NCBI GenBank assembly: GCA_027619415.1
Contig: JAQCFO010000014.1
Span: forward strand, 1 to 43,900
Direction of reading: 5' to 3'
Length of the DNA stretch: 43,900 nt
Origin: Bacteroidota bacterium
Lineage (GTDB): Bacteria > Bacteroidota > Bacteroidia > Flavobacteriales > Flavobacteriaceae
Part shown: positions 9,199 to 17,937 of the stretch, one piece after another
Position numbering within the stretch: position 1 is the stretch's first letter
How the letters are laid out: each line of letters begins with the position of its first letter
Translations under genes and position numbers: made by a program
Notes under the pieces: generated by a model
What the model saw: only the letters and a program-made list of their open reading frames with translations
Database searches by the model: none
What the model was told of the DNA's origin: nothing

Positions 9199-10634
9199 CT
9201 CCTTTTATATCCGAACAGTTTTTTTTCTTTGATTAACTTAGTCACAGCATCTGGAATTGAATCTTCCCATCCTTTCTCGTTGTTTTGTATCATGGACAGT
9301 ACTTTTTCTGAGTATATATCAAGAAGTTTTTCATTAAAAGAAAATATATCAATGATCTTATTGTTGAATTTGAAAAATTTATAAAGATTTTTAATTTTAG
9401 TATCTACTTGTAGATTGTTGCTGTTTATTATTTTCCCATCTTTACTATCTTTCATTGGATACAAGAACACCTTAAGGTTTTTGAAAAACAATTTACCAAA
9501 AGCTTCAAGTATGCCACCCTTTAAATGATTATAGTATTTTTCATCAAAAACTTCAATAAGATTGTTTACACCCATGGTTAGAACAATCTTTTCTTGTGTA
9601 TAATTTGAAAAATATTCTGCTAGCCTATAATACTCTTTAAAATTAGTTATCATAACTGTTTGACCTAAAGAACACAAAAGTGTAGCGCGATGAATAAAAT
9701 CTAATTCATTTATATTTCCATTAGATGTTTTTAAATTTGATAATGTAATTTCAAATACCGTTAAATGATCCTCCTTAACATAATCTTCTTGATGTGAAAT
9801 TATCTCAATAGATTCATTAATCATATCTTCATTTACTTTCGTGACAGGTCTAAATCTCCCTCTAATAGCTAATATGTTTTTTTTGTACAAAACTCGAGCA
9901 GGAAGAATATTGTTGCCATCTGGACCAAACATTACAGCTTCAGTCATTCCGTTTTTTATAAGTTCCATACTCATTACCCTGTTGTCTACATTTTTAAAAA
10001 GTGGCCCAGAAAAATTAATTGTATCAATCTCAATGGCTTCTGAATCAATGTGATCATAAAGATATTTAAGAAGTTTTTTGGGCTTATCGTGCTTATAGTA
10101 AGCTCCGTATATTAAATTTAGTCCCATTAAGCCTAAAGTTTCTTGCTGAGATTTAGCTTCGAAATTGTGAAACCTTACGTGTATGTGTATCTGGCTAAAG
10201 TCATCTTTTGAATTCGTTTGAAATTTAATACCCATCCATCCGTGACCTTTATATTTTTTTGCAAAGTCAATCGTAGCAACAGTATTAGCATAGGTAAAAA
10301 ACATTTTGTCCGGATTATTTTCTCTACTCATTCTTGTTTCGAGTAAATTAACTTCATGACTCAGCATTTTTTTTAATCTAGATTCTGAAACATATTCATG
10401 GTCAGGTTCTTCACCATAAATAGCATCACTAAAAGCCTTATCATAGGCACTCATTGTTTTGGCGATAGTTCCAGAAGCTCCGCCAGATCTAAAAAAATGA
10501 CGAGCTACTTCTTGACCAGCTCCAATTTCAGCAAATGTTCCGTAAATATGACTGTTTAAATTTATCTTTAAAGCCTTAGCCTTAACTGAGGGGATATTTT
10601 CGAATGGTTGGTCTCCTTTTAGAGAAATTGACAT
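9195..10634 (-). CDS. Conserved Bacteroidota protein of unknown function
   Basis: A 479-residue soluble protein that I recognise only as a conserved family in Bacteroidota and some other phyla, often carrying doubtful names such as nicotinate-nucleotide adenylyltransferase. The N-terminal block IYGTFAEIGAGQEVARHFFR is strongly family-like, followed by GGASGTIAKTMSAYDK. There is no GxFxPxHxGH nucleotidyltransferase motif, no P-loop, no signal peptide and no clear membrane span, so I assign no function. Its mid-region has alternating charged and hydrophobic strands, suggesting a mixed alpha/beta fold. It starts with ATG and ends inside the convergent peroxiredoxin gene. It is transcribed away from the MBL hydrolase gene, with 81 bases between the two starts. 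Confidence 0.75.
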   Translation of the reverse strand: MSISLKGDQPFENIPSVKAKALKINLNSHIYGTFAEIGAGQEVARHFFRSGGASGTIAKTMSAYDKAFSDAIYGEEPDHEYVSESRLKKMLSHEVNLLETRMSRENNPDKMFFTYANTVATIDFAKKYKGHGWMGIKFQTNSKDDFSQIHIHVRFHNFEAKSQQETLGLMGLNLIYGAYYKHDKPKKLLKYLYDHIDSEAIEIDTINFSGPLFKNVDNRVMSMELIKNGMTEAVMFGPDGNNILPARVLYKKNILAIRGRFRPVTKVNEDMINESIEIISHQEDYVKEDHLTVFEITLSNLKTSNGNINELDFIHRATLLCSLGQTVMITNFKEYYRLAEYFSNYTQEKIVLTMGVNNLIEVFDEKYYNHLKGGILEAFGKLFFKNLKVFLYPMKDSKDGKIINSNNLQVDTKIKNLYKFFKFNNKIIDIFSFNEKLLDIYSEKVLSMIQNNEKGWEDSIPDAVTKLIKEKKLFGYKRS

Positions 10635-10684
10635 TATATAAAAATAATATAAGCTAAGTTAAAAAGTTTATCAATTAAAAAATA

Positions 10685-10692
10685 TATTTTTG
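10685..10692 (+). promoter_or_regulatory. Candidate -7 promoter element for the MBL hydrolase gene
   Basis: TATTTTTG matches TAnnTTTG exactly and ends 24 bases before the TTG start codon. Transcription would begin a few bases downstream, inside the (ATT) repeat. No convincing -33 TTG is visible. Confidence 0.45.
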
Positions 10693-10716
10693 ATTATTAT
10701 TATTATTATTATTATT
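10693..10716 (+). repeat. (ATT)8 trinucleotide microsatellite
   Basis: Eight perfect tandem ATT units fill the whole interval between the candidate -7 element and the start codon of the MBL hydrolase gene. The last T of the repeat is the first base of the TTG start. Loss or gain of units would change the leader length in steps of three without affecting the reading frame. Confidence 0.95.
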
Positions 10717-11483
10717 TGAAAATAACTTTTCTAGGTACTGGTACTTCAACAGGTATTCCAATTATTGGAAGCAAACACCCTGTATGCTTAAGTGAAAATT
10801 ATAAAGACAAACGACTCAGATCGTCAATTATGATAGAATGGGATGTTTTTAAGTACGTAGTTGACACTGGGCCAGACTTTAGGCAACAGATGTTAAACTC
10901 TAATTGTGATAGACTTAATGGTGTTTTGTATACTCATGAACATGCCGATCATACTGCTGGAATTGATGATATAAGACCGTTTTGCTATAATAATGGAGAG
11001 ATACCCATTTATGCTCATCAAAGGGTATTAAGTAACTTATCTATTAGATTTAGTTATATATTTAAAACTAAAAACAGATACCCAGGTTCTCCTTCAGTTA
11101 ATCCTGTTGCTATTTTAGAAAATAGACCTTTCACTTTATCGAATTTAGAAATTGTTCCTATTAGTTATTTACACGGTGATTTACAAGTATTTGGTTACCG
11201 TTTTAATGATTTTGCTTATTTAACAGATTTGAAAACTATAAATGATTTTGAAATAAGTAAACTTAAAAATCTTGATGTTCTTGTTTTGAATGCAATTAGA
11301 ATAGAGCCTCATTTTTCTCATCTTAATCTTGAAGAAGCTTTAAATCTTATAAAAAAAATTAAACCCAAAAAAACTTATTTAACCCATATAAGTCATAAAC
11401 TGGGTTTTCATAATGAAGTTGAAGCTAAGCTACCAAACAACGTTTACCTTTCTTATGATGGCTTGGAATTATCATTAAGCTAG
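10716..11483 (+). CDS. MBL-fold metal-dependent hydrolase (PhnP-like)
   Basis: A 255-residue metallo-beta-lactamase-fold hydrolase. The zinc motif HxHxDH is THEHADH, with H74, H76, D78 and H79. The N-terminus MKITFLGTGTSTGIPIIGSK is the conserved start of the PhnP/cyclic-phosphodiesterase-like group. Further ligands are plausible in SYLHGD and AYLTDLK, and in the C-terminal THISHKLGFH. The likely reaction is hydrolysis of a phosphodiester, but the substrate is uncertain. The start codon is TTG; translation from it gives exactly the expected family N-terminus, and no ATG lies upstream in frame within the repeat. The 3' end overlaps the convergent esterase gene by 9 bases. Confidence 0.9.
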   Translation: MKITFLGTGTSTGIPIIGSKHPVCLSENYKDKRLRSSIMIEWDVFKYVVDTGPDFRQQMLNSNCDRLNGVLYTHEHADHTAGIDDIRPFCYNNGEIPIYAHQRVLSNLSIRFSYIFKTKNRYPGSPSVNPVAILENRPFTLSNLEIVPISYLHGDLQVFGYRFNDFAYLTDLKTINDFEISKLKNLDVLVLNAIRIEPHFSHLNLEEALNLIKKIKPKKTYLTHISHKLGFHNEVEAKLPNNVYLSYDGLELSLS

Positions 11484-12125
11484 TCTTTTTACTATCCAGT
11501 TTAGCATTGACTTGATGTTTTCTGGCGAAACACCATGACCAATCGGAAAATCTTCAAAAACATAATTTAAATTGTTTTCATCTAAAAACTTTAAACTCCT
11601 TTTTGATAAATCAAAAGGGAGAACTTCATCTAAAGTGCCATGTGAAATATAAAATGATAGATTTTTTAGTGATTTTTTAGATAGATTTATTATGCTTGGA
11701 TCTATAGCGCCACTTAATGATATTATATTTTTTACTTTTTCAGGATAGGTTAGAGCTACTGCATTAATTAATATAGAACCTTGACTAAAGCCCATTAATG
11801 TTACATTATCTTTATCTATATTGAAAATGTCAATACATCTATCAATACAATTAGCAACTTTGTCTCTTGATTGAATAGCTTTTGGAATATCATAAATTTT
11901 ATCTCCATTCAAATTCATTGTAATATCATACCATCCAAATCCAATTCCTTGAATGTCTACATCACCTCGAATTGAAATAATTGTTAATTCATCAGGTAGA
12001 GCTTTAGCAAAAGAAAATAAATCATTTTCATTACTTCCATAACCGTGAACCATAATAAGAAGAGGGGAGGGCGTGTCAATTAAATTTGATTTTTTATGTA
12101 TATAAAAAAAAGGAAGTTTATTCAT
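11475..12125 (-). CDS. Alpha/beta-hydrolase, phospholipase/carboxylesterase family
   Basis: A 216-residue serine hydrolase of the YpfH/carboxylesterase type. The oxyanion segment MVHGYGSNENDLF (25-37) precedes the nucleophile elbow GFSQGS with Ser114. Asp166 in SHGTLDEVLP and His197 in PIGHGVSPEN complete the catalytic triad. There is no signal peptide, so it is probably cytoplasmic. The natural ester substrate is unknown. Its start overlaps the end of the upstream dihydroorotase-like gene by 8 bases, so the two are probably co-translated. Confidence 0.9.
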   Translation of the reverse strand: MNKLPFFYIHKKSNLIDTPSPLLIMVHGYGSNENDLFSFAKALPDELTIISIRGDVDIQGIGFGWYDITMNLNGDKIYDIPKAIQSRDKVANCIDRCIDIFNIDKDNVTLMGFSQGSILINAVALTYPEKVKNIISLSGAIDPSIINLSKKSLKNLSFYISHGTLDEVLPFDLSKRSLKFLDENNLNYVFEDFPIGHGVSPENIKSMLNWIVKRLA

Positions 12126-13371
12126 TAATTATATATTTTTCTTTAACTATTATCCCTAAAGGAGAACCAGTCATTTTCATTCCTAAAAAAGCGCTGTTTT
12201 TGGATTTGGAAAGAATATTAGATTTTGAAAAAGTATAATTAGAATCAATTGTGAATAGAGTAAGATCAGCTTCTAAGCCTTCTTCAATTTTAGTATTATT
12301 AATATTAAATCTATTTTTACCACTAGTTAAAATTTTAATAGTTTCATCCAAATTGAAAATAGTTAATAAAGCTCCGAAAAATGATTCTAAACCTATTGTG
12401 CCACATAAGGAACTTTCTATATCAGTTTTTTTATTTTCAATATCTATTGGATTATGATCGCTAGTTACCATATCAATTATACCTATTTTAACTCCATTAA
12501 CTAAAGCTAGTCTATCTTTTTCAGTCCTTAATGGAGGGGATACTTTAAACCTAGTGTCAAAATCTTTTAATTTTTCTTCATTAAAAATTAAATTATGGAT
12601 GGCTACACTGCATGTGACATCTAATCCATTTGATTTAGCTTTTTTAATTAAATCAACAGATTCTTTTGTTGAAATAGTTGGAATGTGAAGTTTGCCCCCT
12701 GTATATTTTAATATATTTAAATCTCTGCTAATTTGAATTTCTTCTGAAAGATTTGGAATTCCTTTTATGCCATATTTAGTGCTTATAACCCCCTCATTTA
12801 TAACACCATTATTTGAAATTAAGTTGTCTTGTCCAAACGACATTATAACTGAATTAAAAGTTTGAGAGTAAAGTAAAGCTGTTTTTAATAAATTAGGGTT
12901 TTTTATAGATTTTTTATAATCATAAAAAGCAACAGCACCACTTTTTTTCATATCTCTAAGTTCAGCTAACTCTTTAGATTTACTTGAAACAGAGAGGGCG
13001 CCAACAGGGTGAATGTTTGTTATCAAACCTTTTGATTTCATTTTAATAAATGAAATATCTGATTGATTATCAATTACAGGATTGGTATTAGGGTTTAGTA
13101 ATAAATTTGTGAAACCGCTTCTAGATGCGACATTCCCACCATTCTCAATAGTTTCTCTCTCTTCATAGCCAGGTTCACCAAATGACACACTGCTATCAAA
13201 CCATCCACTAGAAACATGAAGATTTTTAATATAAATCTCTTTTGTATTAGACAGCTTAATTGACTTTGAAATCTTTTGAATTTTACCTTCAGAAATTAAA
13301 ATATCTTGCTTAGTACCGTTGTGCTTACTTTCGGCATTTATAACTTTTGCAGATTTAAGAATAATAGACAT
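12118..13371 (-). CDS. Dihydroorotase-like protein without the metal site
   Basis: A 417-residue amidohydrolase-superfamily protein with the architecture of dihydroorotase (PyrC type I), which closes carbamoyl-aspartate to dihydroorotate in pyrimidine synthesis. Landmarks are NPNTNPVIDNQ (93-103), VSPPLRTEKDRLAL (277-290) and TSDHNPID (303-310). The metal ligands are largely missing. The HxH of the usual DxHVHxREPG reads DSSVSFGEPG (59-68), the carboxylated-lysine region reads GAVAFYDYKK, and the ligand His of the usual HIxHxS block reads HIPTIS. Only Asp305 of the active-site set remains. It therefore resembles the inactive DHOase-like partners known for some aspartate transcarbamoylases. 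Flavobacterial homologues are routinely named dihydroorotase; catalysis here is doubtful. Confidence 0.85.
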   Translation of the reverse strand: MSIILKSAKVINAESKHNGTKQDILISEGKIQKISKSIKLSNTKEIYIKNLHVSSGWFDSSVSFGEPGYEERETIENGGNVASRSGFTNLLLNPNTNPVIDNQSDISFIKMKSKGLITNIHPVGALSVSSKSKELAELRDMKKSGAVAFYDYKKSIKNPNLLKTALLYSQTFNSVIMSFGQDNLISNNGVINEGVISTKYGIKGIPNLSEEIQISRDLNILKYTGGKLHIPTISTKESVDLIKKAKSNGLDVTCSVAIHNLIFNEEKLKDFDTRFKVSPPLRTEKDRLALVNGVKIGIIDMVTSDHNPIDIENKKTDIESSLCGTIGLESFFGALLTIFNLDETIKILTSGKNRFNINNTKIEEGLEADLTLFTIDSNYTFSKSNILSKSKNSAFLGMKMTGSPLGIIVKEKYIINE

Positions 13372-13451
13372 GCAACCAAGTTATTTAAAAAGCATTAAAA
13401 AATAATGCTGGGCAAATATAGTAATTGATTTGAATTATTATGTAAAAGATT

Positions 13452-14225
13452 TTAAAATCCTTCAAAAACTCCTAATCCAAATAAAGCAAAATCATATTTA
13501 ACAGGATCATTTTTGTCTAGCGCTCTTAAATTTTTATCTAATTCCAAAACCGCTTTATGATCGTTTTGTTTTCTATTTAATAGACCAAGTTTTCTTGCTA
13601 CATTTCCGCTATGTACATCTAGAGGACAAGAAAGTATAGATTTATTTATGTTGTTCCATATACCAAAATCAACTCCATTATTATCATCTCTTACCATCCA
13701 TCTTAAAAACATATTTATCCTTTTTGATGCTGACCCTTTTCTTGGATCGCTAATGTGTTTTGTTGTTCTAATTGGGAAATCACTGTTAAAAAATATTTTT
13801 TTAAAATTATGAATTGAATCATGCATGTTAAATCGGTTTTGAGTTAAACAGAATACCGTTTCTAAATCATTGTATTTAGTGTACAATTCTTTTAGTTTTT
13901 TGATAAAATATCTAAAATCTATTTCATTAAAAGTTCTGTGTTTTACATAGAGTTTTTCTATTTCTTTTTCAGTAGAATTAACTATGAATTCATATGGAGA
14001 GTTATCTAAATTTTCTATCATTATTTTAGCATTTTTAATAATAGTTTTTCTTTGTCCCCATGCAATAGTTGATGTTAAAAATGCAGCTATTTCAATATCT
14101 TGTTTAAGTTTGAATTCATGAGGAACTTGAATAGGATCAGACTCAATAAAAACCTTCTGATTATATTGTTCGTATTTTTTATCTAAAAATTCTTTTAATT
14201 CAAATTTAGTTAGCCCACTTTCCAT
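13452..14225 (-). CDS. TIGR02757 (DUF2400) family protein
   Basis: A 257-residue protein of the TIGR02757 family, widely conserved in Bacteroidota and some other bacteria, with no established function. Family features are SDPIQVPHEF near the N-terminus, AAFLTSTIAWGQRKTI, FLRWMVRDDNNGVDFGIW, and the C-terminal LDVHSGNVARKLGLLNRKQ, which resembles part of an HhH-GPD DNA glycosylase fold. The longest frame begins with TTG at 14228, but the immediately following ATG at 14225 is the more likely start. It overlaps the end of the LolD-type ATPase gene by 20 bases, implying coupled translation. A role in nucleic-acid metabolism is only suggested by the fold resemblance. Confidence 0.8.
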   Translation of the reverse strand: MESGLTKFELKEFLDKKYEQYNQKVFIESDPIQVPHEFKLKQDIEIAAFLTSTIAWGQRKTIIKNAKIMIENLDNSPYEFIVNSTEKEIEKLYVKHRTFNEIDFRYFIKKLKELYTKYNDLETVFCLTQNRFNMHDSIHNFKKIFFNSDFPIRTTKHISDPRKGSASKRINMFLRWMVRDDNNGVDFGIWNNINKSILSCPLDVHSGNVARKLGLLNRKQNDHKAVLELDKNLRALDKNDPVKYDFALFGLGVFEGF

Positions 14226-14868
14226 CAATTAAATTGAGTTTTCTATCTGTCATATTAGCCAATTCTTTGTTGTGTGTAACTAATATCATAGTAATATTTA
14301 AATCATCTCTTAGTTCAAAAAATAATTTATGTAATGCGTCAGCAGATATTGAATCTAAATTTCCGCTTGGTTCATCTGCGAATAAAATTTTAGGTTCATT
14401 TATTAAAGCTCTTGCAACTGCTACTCTTTGCTGTTCTCCGCCAGATAGTTCGTTAGGATTTTGACTTTTAACGTGGGTTAAATTAAGAGATTTTAATAAT
14501 TTTTCAGCTCTTTTGGTGATTTCTGAGTTTGAATCTCCTTTAATTAGACCAGGCAAACATATGTTTTCAATAGCAGTAAACTCCGGTAAAAGCTCGTGGA
14601 ATTGAAAAATAAAACCAATTTCTGTATTTCTAAAATTGGAGAGGTTATTATCACTTAGTTTAATTATTTCTGTATTATTAAGAAGTAATTTCGGTTGATT
14701 ATCTAAGTCGGGCTTATCAAGAGTGCTTAAAATATGTAATAAAGTAGTTTTTCCAGCTCCCGAAGGCCCTACTATTGAAATAATTTCACCTTTCTCAACT
14801 TCAATACTGACATTGTCTAAGACTTTTTTACCATTGAATGTTTTAGAAATATTATTTGCTGAAATCAT
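14206..14868 (-). CDS. lolD: ABC transporter ATP-binding protein (LolD/MacB type)
   Basis: A 220-residue ABC ATPase of the LolD/FtsE/MacB group. Walker A is GPSGAGKT (34-41), the Q-loop lies in IGFIFQFHELLPEFTA, the signature is LSGGEQQR (141-148), Walker B is ILFADEPSGNLD and the H-loop His is in LVTHNKE. LolD works with a LolC/E-type permease to release lipoproteins from the inner membrane. No permease gene adjoins, which is common for this gene in Bacteroidota, so assignment to lipoprotein release rather than another type VII ABC system rests on sequence type. It overlaps the downstream TIGR02757 gene by 20 bases. Confidence 0.85.
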   Translation of the reverse strand: MISANNISKTFNGKKVLDNVSIEVEKGEIISIVGPSGAGKTTLLHILSTLDKPDLDNQPKLLLNNTEIIKLSDNNLSNFRNTEIGFIFQFHELLPEFTAIENICLPGLIKGDSNSEITKRAEKLLKSLNLTHVKSQNPNELSGGEQQRVAVARALINEPKILFADEPSGNLDSISADALHKLFFELRDDLNITMILVTHNKELANMTDRKLNLIDGKWAN

Positions 14869-14890
14869 TTAAATTATATTTTATTTCTTT

Positions 14891-17326
14891 TTAAAGTACG
14901 TTGTAATCTAAGAAATAATTTATTCTAAGCGAAACTTGGTGATCAATAGGTTTTTGAAATAATTCTTTAGTACTACTATAATATGAAATCCCTGACAAAT
15001 TATCTTCATTAAAAATATTATTTCTATACAACAATGTTAGTTTGCTTCCAGGTAAAAACTCCCAATTATAGCTTAAGTCTAAATTCCATAGATTGAAATT
15101 TGTATTGGGGTCATTATCTATTATATATTTGTCGGAAAGTAATCTTTCTCCCTTAGAGTTAAGTAAGAAAAAAGAATCATTATAATTTGCACTACTCCAA
15201 AATTGTCTAAATTTCAAAACAAGAGACTTGTAAGAGTTAAAGTTGTAATTCAGAGTTAAATTATTTTCTAAAACCTTAACGTCTCGTTTTCCAAAGTAAA
15301 TATTATCATCTTCATTAAACACATAACCTATATCGTCATTAGCTGAAGCCTTCTTTAATTCATATTCTAAGTTAAACCTGTCAGAGAATCTAAACCCAAG
15401 TCCTATACCATATTCTGTACGATTTTTATTTTCATTTAAAAACTCATTGACAGCGTAAGAATGTTCAATTCCAAAACCATATTGAATTTTTTTTCTTTTA
15501 TCAGACTTATAATCTAATGAAATTGCATATTCACCAGGTTCCTTAATAAACACATCTTCTTCTCTTGGTTCTTCGTAATTATTATAAATTGAAGTGTAGT
15601 CAAAACTAAGTCTAATTTCTTCTAGTTTTGTATTGATTATAGTAGTTCCTATTCTCCAACCTGTTGATTTTATTTCCTTTGGATAAAATCTACTTCTTTT
15701 ACTCATCCATAAATAAGCTTCAATTTTTTCATATAAATTAGTTGACTCAAAAGTTGTGTATCTTATTCTTCCAGAAATTCTTTGATCATTCCTGTTGTTG
15801 TAATAACCTAAATCATTTTGATAGTAATTAGCATCTACACCATCCCAACCAAAACCAAATCTAAAATTTCCGGTTAGTTCTGAAAAGTTAATAGAGCCTC
15901 TAAATCCCTTTGTAGATGAAAATGTAGGAGAGTCACTTTGGAAAAAGTTCCCACTAATGTTAAACTTTCTTTTATAATCAAATAGGTTAAAAACAATAGT
16001 GCTGTTATTGGAGTTTTTAAAACTTCCACTTCTATTTACATTAGCATTTAGAAACGAAATAGTTGAATAATCATTTAATATTTGTTGACTTAAAGAAATT
16101 ACGTTATAATTTGTTATTGATGCAATTTTTTCAGTCCTAACCTTTCCAGTTGAAGAGTTTGTAACTATTGCATAAGCATTGTCAGTGATTGAGTTTATAA
16201 ATCCAATACTAAGACCAGAATTTGTAGTTCCTGTTAATTTAATTGAGTTTAATAAATCTGCTTTTCTATCATAGGTTAGTACTTCTTCATCCTCATTTAA
16301 CAAGTCTTCTTCTTCAAAACTTATATCTTCTCCAATCCTTCTACTATAAAAGAAATTACCTCCTCTATATCCACGACTATCTGCTTTTTTAAACAATATT
16401 GCTCCTTCAGTGAAAAAAGATCTATTTTCATCGAACCTTTGCTCAAAAGGACTTAAGTTTAACTCTTCTTCATCAAAAGCAACTTGACCAAAGTCAGGAA
16501 TTAAAGTAGCATCTAAAGTAAAGCTGTTGTTTATACCGTATTTAAGATCCATTCCTGCAGAATACCCTATCAACGGCTTATTAGATTTATTTAAATCTAC
16601 TGAAGATTGTGCGTAAGGATAAAAAAATAACCTAACAGGTGGTGATATGTTTTTTATTTCAGATGTTATTCCCATTGATTCGGAATATTTCATATTTTTT
16701 AAATCAACAAAATTCCATGTGTATACCTCACCTAAATCGGCAATTTTTCTACCAAAATTAATACCCCATTTTTGAATATTTTTAGAAGGAAAACGTAGTG
16801 CGCTATATGGAATCCTCATTTCCAATGTCCATCCCTCTTTATTAACATTTACTTTAGATTCAAAAACCGTGTCAAAATCAAAATCATCATCTGACATTTC
16901 TCCAGAAGAATAAGAATCTCCCAATGTCCCTGCGCTTGTTACTAGAAAACTTTGTTCACTAATATTGTCATCGAATGTGTTTATTGAAACAAAAAAAGTT
17001 TCAGCATTCACTTCCCATATATCATCTCTTTGACTAAATTCAATAGGGACAGGATTTGGGTTATTAAATTTTGCTGCTATATATATTGCGTTATCGTCAT
17101 AGCCCATATATACGTAATTTTCATATCCTTTTCTTTCAGATGACCCGTTTATTGGCATCCACCTTTCAAAGTCGGTAGCTGCATTGAGACCTTTCCATTG
17201 TTCATCATTAATAATCCCGTCAATTTTGGGTGGAGAATCTAAAAGAGAAATATTTAATGTTTTCCTATCTTGAGAAAATGAAAAGCTTATGAAAAGGACA
17301 AAAAATATATAAATGCTATTTCTCAA
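14891..17326 (-). CDS. DUF5916 outer-membrane protein with CBM9-like N-terminal domain
   Basis: An 811-residue exported protein. The N-terminus (1-18) is a signal peptide ending near SFSFSQ. Residues about 25-220 form a CBM9-like beta-sandwich with PPKIDGIINDEQW and YVYMGYDDNAIYIAAKF. The rest, about 230-811, is aromatic-rich and alternates polar and hydrophobic residues, as in the DUF5916 region, which is expected to form an outer-membrane beta-barrel. The start codon is TTG at 17324-17326; upstream in frame there are only AAT and ATA codons and then a stop. The role is unknown; ligand binding at the surface is plausible from the CBM9-like part. It is divergent from msrA. Confidence 0.88.
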   Translation of the reverse strand: MRNSIYIFFVLFISFSFSQDRKTLNISLLDSPPKIDGIINDEQWKGLNAATDFERWMPINGSSERKGYENYVYMGYDDNAIYIAAKFNNPNPVPIEFSQRDDIWEVNAETFFVSINTFDDNISEQSFLVTSAGTLGDSYSSGEMSDDDFDFDTVFESKVNVNKEGWTLEMRIPYSALRFPSKNIQKWGINFGRKIADLGEVYTWNFVDLKNMKYSESMGITSEIKNISPPVRLFFYPYAQSSVDLNKSNKPLIGYSAGMDLKYGINNSFTLDATLIPDFGQVAFDEEELNLSPFEQRFDENRSFFTEGAILFKKADSRGYRGGNFFYSRRIGEDISFEEEDLLNEDEEVLTYDRKADLLNSIKLTGTTNSGLSIGFINSITDNAYAIVTNSSTGKVRTEKIASITNYNVISLSQQILNDYSTISFLNANVNRSGSFKNSNNSTIVFNLFDYKRKFNISGNFFQSDSPTFSSTKGFRGSINFSELTGNFRFGFGWDGVDANYYQNDLGYYNNRNDQRISGRIRYTTFESTNLYEKIEAYLWMSKRSRFYPKEIKSTGWRIGTTIINTKLEEIRLSFDYTSIYNNYEEPREEDVFIKEPGEYAISLDYKSDKRKKIQYGFGIEHSYAVNEFLNENKNRTEYGIGLGFRFSDRFNLEYELKKASANDDIGYVFNEDDNIYFGKRDVKVLENNLTLNYNFNSYKSLVLKFRQFWSSANYNDSFFLLNSKGERLLSDKYIIDNDPNTNFNLWNLDLSYNWEFLPGSKLTLLYRNNIFNEDNLSGISYYSSTKELFQKPIDHQVSLRINYFLDYNVL

Positions 17327-17398
17327 ATTATTTATTATTTATTTAAAATAATGGCTAATTTAATCTAATTTTAGATAACTATCTTAAACAAAGGTTTA

Positions 17399-17935
17399 AT
17401 GTCAAGCAATAAGTATATAATAATTGGTGGTGGTTGTTTTTGGTGTACTGAAACTATATTTAAAAAAGTTAATGGTGTTATAAGTGTTTTTCCAGGATAT
17501 ACTGGAGGTGAGACGATAAATCCATCATACAAACAAATATGTACAGGATTAACCGGTCATGCTGAAGTTGTTAAAGTAGAGTATGACTCTAAAATTATTT
17601 CTTTTAAGGATGTGTTGATTATTTTTTTTTCAACTCATGACCCTACCACTTTAAACAGACAAGGAAATGATGTAGGCACTCAATATCGCTCATCAATATT
17701 CACAAGCAATTTGAAGGAGATAAAAATTATTAACAATTATATAGATGAACTTAATAGTTCCAAAGAATATTCTAAGTCATTAGTCACTACTATTGAAAAG
17801 GAAAATATATTTTATCAAGCTGAAAATTATCACCATGATTATTTTGAATTGAATCAGAATGCTCCTTATTGCTCAATGGTGATTAAACCTAAATTGAATA
17901 AGTTTTTAGAAAATGGCAAGACTTATTTAAAATAA
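17399..17935 (+). CDS. msrA: Peptide-methionine (S)-S-oxide reductase MsrA
   Basis: A 178-residue MsrA, which repairs the S-epimer of methionine sulfoxide in proteins. The catalytic motif GCFWC has the nucleophile Cys13 and Cys16, followed by FPGYTGGETINPSYKQI and the conserved HDPTTLNRQGNDVGTQYRS block. AENYHHDYFE near the C-terminus matches the usual AExYHQxY. The length is normal and there is no signal peptide, so it is cytoplasmic. It is a lone gene between a divergent and a convergent neighbour, and it ends 2 bases before the end of the DUF6787 gene. Confidence 0.96.
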   Translation: MSSNKYIIIGGGCFWCTETIFKKVNGVISVFPGYTGGETINPSYKQICTGLTGHAEVVKVEYDSKIISFKDVLIIFFSTHDPTTLNRQGNDVGTQYRSSIFTSNLKEIKIINNYIDELNSSKEYSKSLVTTIEKENIFYQAENYHHDYFELNQNAPYCSMVIKPKLNKFLENGKTYLK

Positions 17936-17937
17936 AT

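Noticed and set aside
9195-10634. Naming the 479-residue protein nicotinate-nucleotide adenylyltransferase
   Set aside because: The nucleotidyltransferase HxGH-type motif and the Rossmann start are absent.
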